Positions 59,112-64,000 of a stretch of 64,000 nt of DNA are shown here, piece by piece. A program made the position numbers and the translations under genes. Position 1 is the first letter of the stretch; the number at the start of each line of letters is the position of its first letter. Origin of the DNA: Costus lasius (lineage: Eukaryota; Streptophyta; Magnoliopsida; Zingiberales; Costaceae); NCBI GenBank assembly GCA_027563935.2, contig CM050446.2:28895501-28959500 (forward strand), in the 5' to 3' direction. The notes beneath the pieces are model-generated. The model did no database searches, had not been told where the DNA came from, and worked only from the letters and a program-made list of their open reading frames with translations.

Positions 59112-62100
59112 ATGAACTTCAATGTGCGATCCCTACTGGAAAGGGAGAAGTTTGCTGGGCCGAACTTCTCTGACTGGTTTGGACACCTTAAGATCGTTCT
59201 TAAGGCAGAGAGGAAACTGTATGTCCTCGAGACGGCGATACCGCCGCAGCCCGCTCCGAACGCCGCAAGGGCGGTTCGGGAAGCCTATGAAAAGCACGTC
59301 AATGATAGCATTGATGTCGCTTGCCTGATGCTAGCGTCTATGACGCCACCGCTGCAGCGTCAGCATGAGGATATGTCGGCTATAGAGATGATAGCGAACC
59401 TCAAGATGCTGTATGCTGCACAGGCGAGGACTGAACGCTATAATTTGACAAAGCTCTTCTTTCAGAGCAAACTGGCTGAAGGGAGCCCAGTGGGAGCTCA
59501 CGTGCTCAAGATGATTGGGCACAAGGAGGCTCTAGAGAAACTGGGGCATACCATTAACCAGGAGCTTGCTGTGGACATTATTCTGCAGTCTCTCCCGCCT
59601 TCATTCGACGCGTTCATTATTAATTTTAATATGAACAAAATCGATTGTACTCCGGCAGAGCTGCTGAATATGCTCTTGACCACTGAGGAGACTCTGAAGG
59701 GTAAGCCTTCAACCTCTGTCTTGATGGTTCCTTCTAGGAACAAGAAGAAGGGGAAGAAGGGCAAGGCCCCGGTCAAGAATTACAGCAAGGCTCTGAAGCA
59801 GAAGGTGAAGCGGTCTAAGGAATACAGGTGTTTCCACTGTGGCCAGCTGGGTCACTGGAAAAAGGACTGTAAAGCGCTCCAAGGAGATAAGAGGGGAAGC
59901 TTTGCTTCTGGCTCAGGTATATTCGTGACTGAGGTCATGTTTTCTTCTTCTGTATCATGGGTGTTGGACACTGCATGTGGAGTTCACATTTGTTCAAATG
60001 TACAGGAACTCAAGAGAAGAAGGCAGGTGGGACAGCATGAGGTGGACCTACGAGTTGGAAACGGGGCACGGGTTGCTGCTGTTGCTGTAGGAGACTACTT
60101 TATTTCTTTACCATCTGGACTTGTATTGGAACTAAACAGTTGTTACTTTGTTCCCAGTATAACTAAAAATATTATCTCCATTCCTGCTCTTGTTAGGAAG
60201 GGATTTTCCTTTGAATGCAATATTTCAAAGTGTATTTTGTCTTTTGATAATATTGTTTATGCAACTGGTTCAATTAATAATGGGTTATACATGTTGGACA
60301 TGGAATGTTCGATACAACAAATTGATATTAAGAAAGCCAAGTATGCTGATGACAGCACCTTGCTATGGCATAGTCGTTTAGGCCATATAAACGAGAAACG
60401 CATTAAGCGGTTGCATGAAAATGGACTGCTGGGATCATTCTCCTACAAGGAGATTGATACATGCAAAGCTTGTTTAATGGGTAAAATGACGAAGTCACCT
60501 TTTCCTCACAAAGGTCAAAGGGCTTCAGGTTTACTTGACCTTATACACAGTGATGTGTGTGGGCCTTTTAGTAAACATGCCAGAGGTGGATATCAGTACT
60601 TCATTACCTTTACTGATGATTTCAGTAGATACGGGTATGTCTATCTGATGAGACATAAGAGTGAATCTTTTGACAAGTTCAAAGAGTTCAAAAATGAAGT
60701 ACAGAATCAGCTAGGCCGTAATATCAAGGCACTTCGCTCAGATCGAGGTGGTGAATACCTAAGTCATGCATTTACTGACTATCTAAAGGAGTGTGGGATT
60801 ATCTCACAGCTCACTCCGCCTGGAACACCGCAATGGAATGGTGTGTCCGAGAGGAGAAATAGAACGCTACTTGATATGGTTCGTTCTATGATGAGTCAGG
60901 CTACTCTACCCTACTCCTTTTGGGGTTTTGCACTGGAAACAGCTGCAAAGGTACTAAACCGAGTGCCATCCAAGGCAGTTTCAAAGACGCCATATGAGTT
61001 ATGGTATGGGAAACAGCCAAGCTTGACATTTATCAGGATCTGGGGTTGCGAAGCTTATGTAAAGAAGCTCGCCTCTGGGAAACTAGAGAGTAGATCTGAC
61101 AAATGTATCTTTGTCGGTTACCCTAAGGAAACTAAGGGTTATTATTTCTTCGATCCCAAGGAGAACAAGGTTTTTGTTGCTCGGACGGCCATATTTCTTG
61201 AGAAGGAATTTCTTCTGCAAGAGGCCAGTGGGAGAGAAATAAAGCTGGATGAGAATCCAGACGAAGGACAAAGTAGTCAAGCAGAGTTGGATGAGCCTGA
61301 GCCGGTAGAACAGGTTATTGAACAACCTGAGGCTCAGATATCACGGGAACCGCGAAGATCGGGTAGGATCCGTCGACAGCCTGAGCGCTATGACGGAGTC
61401 TACATCATTGACAATGATGAACCCCTCACTTATGCGGATGCGATCAGTGGACCGGAGTCAGCGAGATGGCTTGAAGCTATGCGCGCCGAGATGGACTCCA
61501 TGTCAGATAACCAAGTTTGGGATTTGGTTGATCCGCCTCCGGGAATTATCCCGATAGGCTGTAAATGGATCTTCAAGAAGAAGATTGACATGGATGGTAA
61601 CGTGGTTACCTATAAAAGCAGGCTAGTTGCGAAAGGTTTCAAACAAATCTACGGGATAGATTATGATGAAACTTTCTCACCTGTAGCTATGTTTAAGTCT
61701 ATTCGGATTCTTTTCGCGATAGCTGCATATTATGATTATGAGATTTGGCAGATGGATGTGAAAATAGCTTTCCTTAATGGAAATCTGGATGAGGATGTGT
61801 ATATGACACAACCAGAAGGTTTCACTAATCCAGCAGATCGTCATAAGATATGCAAGTTAAAGAAGTCTATTTATGGACTTAAACAAGCATCAAGAAGCTG
61901 GAATATTCGTTTTGATGAATCAGTCATTGAATTTGGTTTCATCAAGAACGAGGATGACCCGTGTGTATATAAGAGGTTTAGTGGGAGCGTGATTACTTTC
62001 CTAGTCCTCTACGTCGATGACATCTTGATCATTGGAAACGACATTCCTGAAATGCATGCTGTTAAGGCATGGCTAAGGAAATGTTTCCAGATGAAAGATT

Positions 62101-62993
62101 TAGGAGAAGCAGCCTATGTGTTAGGTGTGAAGATCTACAGGGACAGATCTAAGAGGCTTCTCGGGCTGTGCCAAAGTACTTACATCGATAAGGTCCTGGA
62201 GAGATTTCATTTAGAGAATTCTAAACGTGGATATCTTCCAGTCAGACATGGTCTGAATCTTTCGAAGAGTCAGTGTCCACAAACACAGACTGAGAAAGAT
62301 GAAATGGACAATACGCCTTATGCTTCGGCTATTGGATCCATTATGTATGCGATGTTGTGTACTCGCCCAGACGTTGCTTACGGGTTAAGCGTAACCAGTC
62401 GTTACCAGAGTAATCCAGGTGTGGCGCACTGGATTGCAGTCAAGAACATTTTAAAATATCTGCGGAGGACCAAAGATATGTTCTTGATATATGGTGGTCA
62501 GGAAGAACTCAGTATTGAAGGATATACTGACGCTTCGTTCCAGTCTGACCAGGATGATTTCCGATCGCAATCAGGCTATGTTTTTAGCTTGAATGGAGGT
62601 GCAGTGGTGTGGAAGAGTTTCAAACAGTCAACTGTTGCTGATTCCACAACAGAAGCCGAGTATGTTGCAGCCTCGGAAGCATCCAAGGAGGCAGTGTGGA
62701 TTCGTAAGTTCGTGAGAGAACTTGGTGTCATTCCTTCGAGTGCAGATCCTTTGGTTATCTTTTGTGATAACACTGGAGCAATCGCACAAGCAAAGGAACC
62801 ACGGTCGCACCAGAAGTCCAAGCACATACAGAGACGGTTTCATTTGATCAGGGAGATCATAGATCGAGGCGAGATCAAAGTCTGCAAGGTTCATACAGAT
62901 GACAATCTGGCAGACCCGCTTACCAAGCCTCTGGCGCAGCAGAAGCATGAGAAGCACTGTAATAATATGGGTTTGAGATTTCTCAACCATTAG
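59112..62993 (+). CDS. Gag-pol polyprotein of element G (Ty1/copia)
   Basis: 1293 residues in one frame, one residue shorter than B because of a codon lost in the Ser run before the protease. Same domain order: gag, zinc knuckle CFHCGQLGHWKKDC, protease DTACG, integrase HHCC and D-D-E, RT with YVDD, RNase H with TTEAEY and FCDN. Two RT residues look altered against A, B and F: KIAFLN for the very conserved KTAFLN, and TYKSRLVAKG for TYKGRLVAKG. The frame is open, but RT activity may be impaired. The ATG at 59112 aligns with B's start. Confidence 0.95.
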   Translation: MNFNVRSLLEREKFAGPNFSDWFGHLKIVLKAERKLYVLETAIPPQPAPNAARAVREAYEKHVNDSIDVACLMLASMTPPLQRQHEDMSAIEMIANLKMLYAAQARTERYNLTKLFFQSKLAEGSPVGAHVLKMIGHKEALEKLGHTINQELAVDIILQSLPPSFDAFIINFNMNKIDCTPAELLNMLLTTEETLKGKPSTSVLMVPSRNKKKGKKGKAPVKNYSKALKQKVKRSKEYRCFHCGQLGHWKKDCKALQGDKRGSFASGSGIFVTEVMFSSSVSWVLDTACGVHICSNVQELKRRRQVGQHEVDLRVGNGARVAAVAVGDYFISLPSGLVLELNSCYFVPSITKNIISIPALVRKGFSFECNISKCILSFDNIVYATGSINNGLYMLDMECSIQQIDIKKAKYADDSTLLWHSRLGHINEKRIKRLHENGLLGSFSYKEIDTCKACLMGKMTKSPFPHKGQRASGLLDLIHSDVCGPFSKHARGGYQYFITFTDDFSRYGYVYLMRHKSESFDKFKEFKNEVQNQLGRNIKALRSDRGGEYLSHAFTDYLKECGIISQLTPPGTPQWNGVSERRNRTLLDMVRSMMSQATLPYSFWGFALETAAKVLNRVPSKAVSKTPYELWYGKQPSLTFIRIWGCEAYVKKLASGKLESRSDKCIFVGYPKETKGYYFFDPKENKVFVARTAIFLEKEFLLQEASGREIKLDENPDEGQSSQAELDEPEPVEQVIEQPEAQISREPRRSGRIRRQPERYDGVYIIDNDEPLTYADAISGPESARWLEAMRAEMDSMSDNQVWDLVDPPPGIIPIGCKWIFKKKIDMDGNVVTYKSRLVAKGFKQIYGIDYDETFSPVAMFKSIRILFAIAAYYDYEIWQMDVKIAFLNGNLDEDVYMTQPEGFTNPADRHKICKLKKSIYGLKQASRSWNIRFDESVIEFGFIKNEDDPCVYKRFSGSVITFLVLYVDDILIIGNDIPEMHAVKAWLRKCFQMKDLGEAAYVLGVKIYRDRSKRLLGLCQSTYIDKVLERFHLENSKRGYLPVRHGLNLSKSQCPQTQTEKDEMDNTPYASAIGSIMYAMLCTRPDVAYGLSVTSRYQSNPGVAHWIAVKNILKYLRRTKDMFLIYGGQEELSIEGYTDASFQSDQDDFRSQSGYVFSLNGGAVVWKSFKQSTVADSTTEAEYVAASEASKEAVWIRKFVRELGVIPSSADPLVIFCDNTGAIAQAKEPRSHQKSKHIQRRFHLIREIIDRGEIKVCKVHTDDNLADPLTKPLAQQKHEKHCNNMGLRFLNH

Positions 62994-62996
62994 ATT

Positions 62997-63013
62997 AAGT
63001 GCAAGTGGGAGAT
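62997..63013 (+). other. Polypurine tract of element G
   Basis: AAGTGCAAGTGGGAGAT, directly before the 3' LTR. Confidence 0.9.
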
Positions 63014-64000
63014 TGTTGGGGTATGCCCTTAAGGCTAATGTTTGAGGCCTATGGGAATGTATCTATATCATGTAATAAACTCTTATGTTTATAAAGGCAT
63101 GGTTGTTATTCAGTTAGCTACATTGTCTGCTGCAATATATGTTCTTCTGAATAATGTCTCAAAGCTGTTCAGCTGGGCTGACATGCTATTAAGTCCTTAG
63201 TCGATGTATCTTGGTGAACATGAGACAGCCTTGATATTGTTAAGACTAATATGTGTTCTAATCTTATAGGATGCTTCGAGCATGGAATAAGATGTAGACT
63301 CATGGGTACATGGGATGTACTGGACAGACCCTACTAGGATGTTCAATTGTTTGTCACAATGTGAATATTCCTTGATTATGACAAGTGGCACATTTCCTCT
63401 GACTTGAGATCACTTGTGTTTTCTAAATGATGATTGTCATTGTTTTGAGATAGTTCAATATCGTTTGAAACATAATGATTATAGACTATCTTGGATGATG
63501 AGCTTGAGTCAGGTTAGGGCACTAGTGATAGACATAGGATTGCCGTCTCCTTGTTTAAGGAGTGTGATGTTCTAAAGGGGCCCCCTGGATGAGATGATTG
63601 AGAGAGTGTATGGCCATACCCAGGTGACTATGATCATCTGATCTAATCATGCTCATCATATTGGAATTACAAGCTTGACAGGCTTGTCCAATAAGAACAT
63701 CCAGTGGCAAAGGAAAAATGCATGCCTTGTGATTTGATTCACACTTGTGCTGTTTTTGGGTGTAGTCTTGGAAGACTCTTTTCTTTATATCGGGAGACAG
63801 TGATGTGTTGCTAGATACCTCTCACTGATCGTGATAACGTAAGTTGTCGTTACCGACATTTAAAGGAAACCCTTTGGGTCGCACAATTTGATGATATGGC
63901 TTACTTAAGTCAGATCGTGTGGACTGAATTATTTGGGTTCAGTTTAAAGGGATTTAATCTCTGATTGTAAGTGAGATCTGGTCTGATCATGTTTGATTGA
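63014..64000 (+). repeat. 3' LTR of element G, partial
   Basis: The first 987 bp of the LTR. It matches 55581-56567 except for GTATCTATATC against GTATCTGTATC near 63060. Confidence 0.92.

Larger units (their letters stand above)
55581..64000 (+). mobile_element. Element G: Ty1/copia with open gag-pol, runs off the window
   Basis: 5' LTR, Met-type PBS, leader with twin hairpins, open gag-pol and PPT, then the first 987 bp of the 3' LTR. Over the visible part the LTRs differ at about one position by eye. CAAG-rich TSD candidate CAAGG (55576-55580) cannot be matched because the right end is outside. It inserted into H, an LTR of its own family. Confidence 0.93.

Overview
The window is a stack of plant LTR retrotransposons; I found no host protein gene, tRNA, rRNA or CRISPR array. 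Ty1/copia elements carry an initiator-Met-type primer site and LTRs opening TGTTGGGGTATGCCC. Athila-type Ty3/gypsy elements carry an Asp-type primer site. Diverged chromovirus debris lies between them. All this points to a repeat-rich region of a flowering-plant nuclear genome; the species cannot be told. Most boundaries were fixed by eye from LTR ends (TG...CA), matched 5-bp target site duplications (TSDs), primer binding sites (PBS) and polypurine tracts (PPT).

Left block (1-32634, + strand). The window opens in the decayed RNase H end of copia element E and enters its 3' LTR at 466. That one LTR has been cut three times: by X (689-2979), a rearranged Athila-like LTR structure with inverted ends; by copia element A (3025-21241, TSD GGTTA); and by copia element I (22635-32089, TSD TGGAG). 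A is itself split inside pol by copia element B (8676-17808, TSD GTTGG). B has an uninterrupted 1294-residue gag-pol frame and two 1691-bp LTRs with no difference I could see, so it is the youngest and most complete element. A is full length but has two frameshifts in its 3' pol. I has nearly identical 2386-bp LTRs around a body full of stops, as expected of a non-autonomous element moved in trans.

Middle (32635-33795). A short, broken gypsy reverse transcriptase piece (+) abuts an integrase C-terminus plus chromodomain remnant of a chromovirus (-), then unassigned AT-rich sequence.

Right block (33796-64000). An old Athila-like LTR (J, - strand) was split by Athila-type element K (34035-52576, - strand, TSD GTTAT). 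K encodes gag and protease but has no reverse transcriptase, RNase H or integrase. K's left LTR was split by copia element F (34552-43627, - strand, TSD ATAGG), whose gag-pol is open except for a lost start codon and one nonsense codon. To the right a copia LTR (H, from 54400) is interrupted at 55581 by copia element G, with an open 1293-residue gag-pol; the window ends in G's 3' LTR.

How the parts work together: each complete copia element is one transcription unit, LTR promoter - PBS - about 1.8-kb structured leader - gag-protease-integrase-RT-RNase H - PPT - LTR. B and G look like possible suppliers of proteins; F, A, I and K look like dependants or relics. The most interesting signals outside the coding frames are a pair of bulged hairpins in the copia leaders, a palindrome-bearing ~73-bp repeat shared by the LTR and internal part of the Athila elements, a hairpin in Athila LTRs whose arms change while still pairing, and the inverted structure X.
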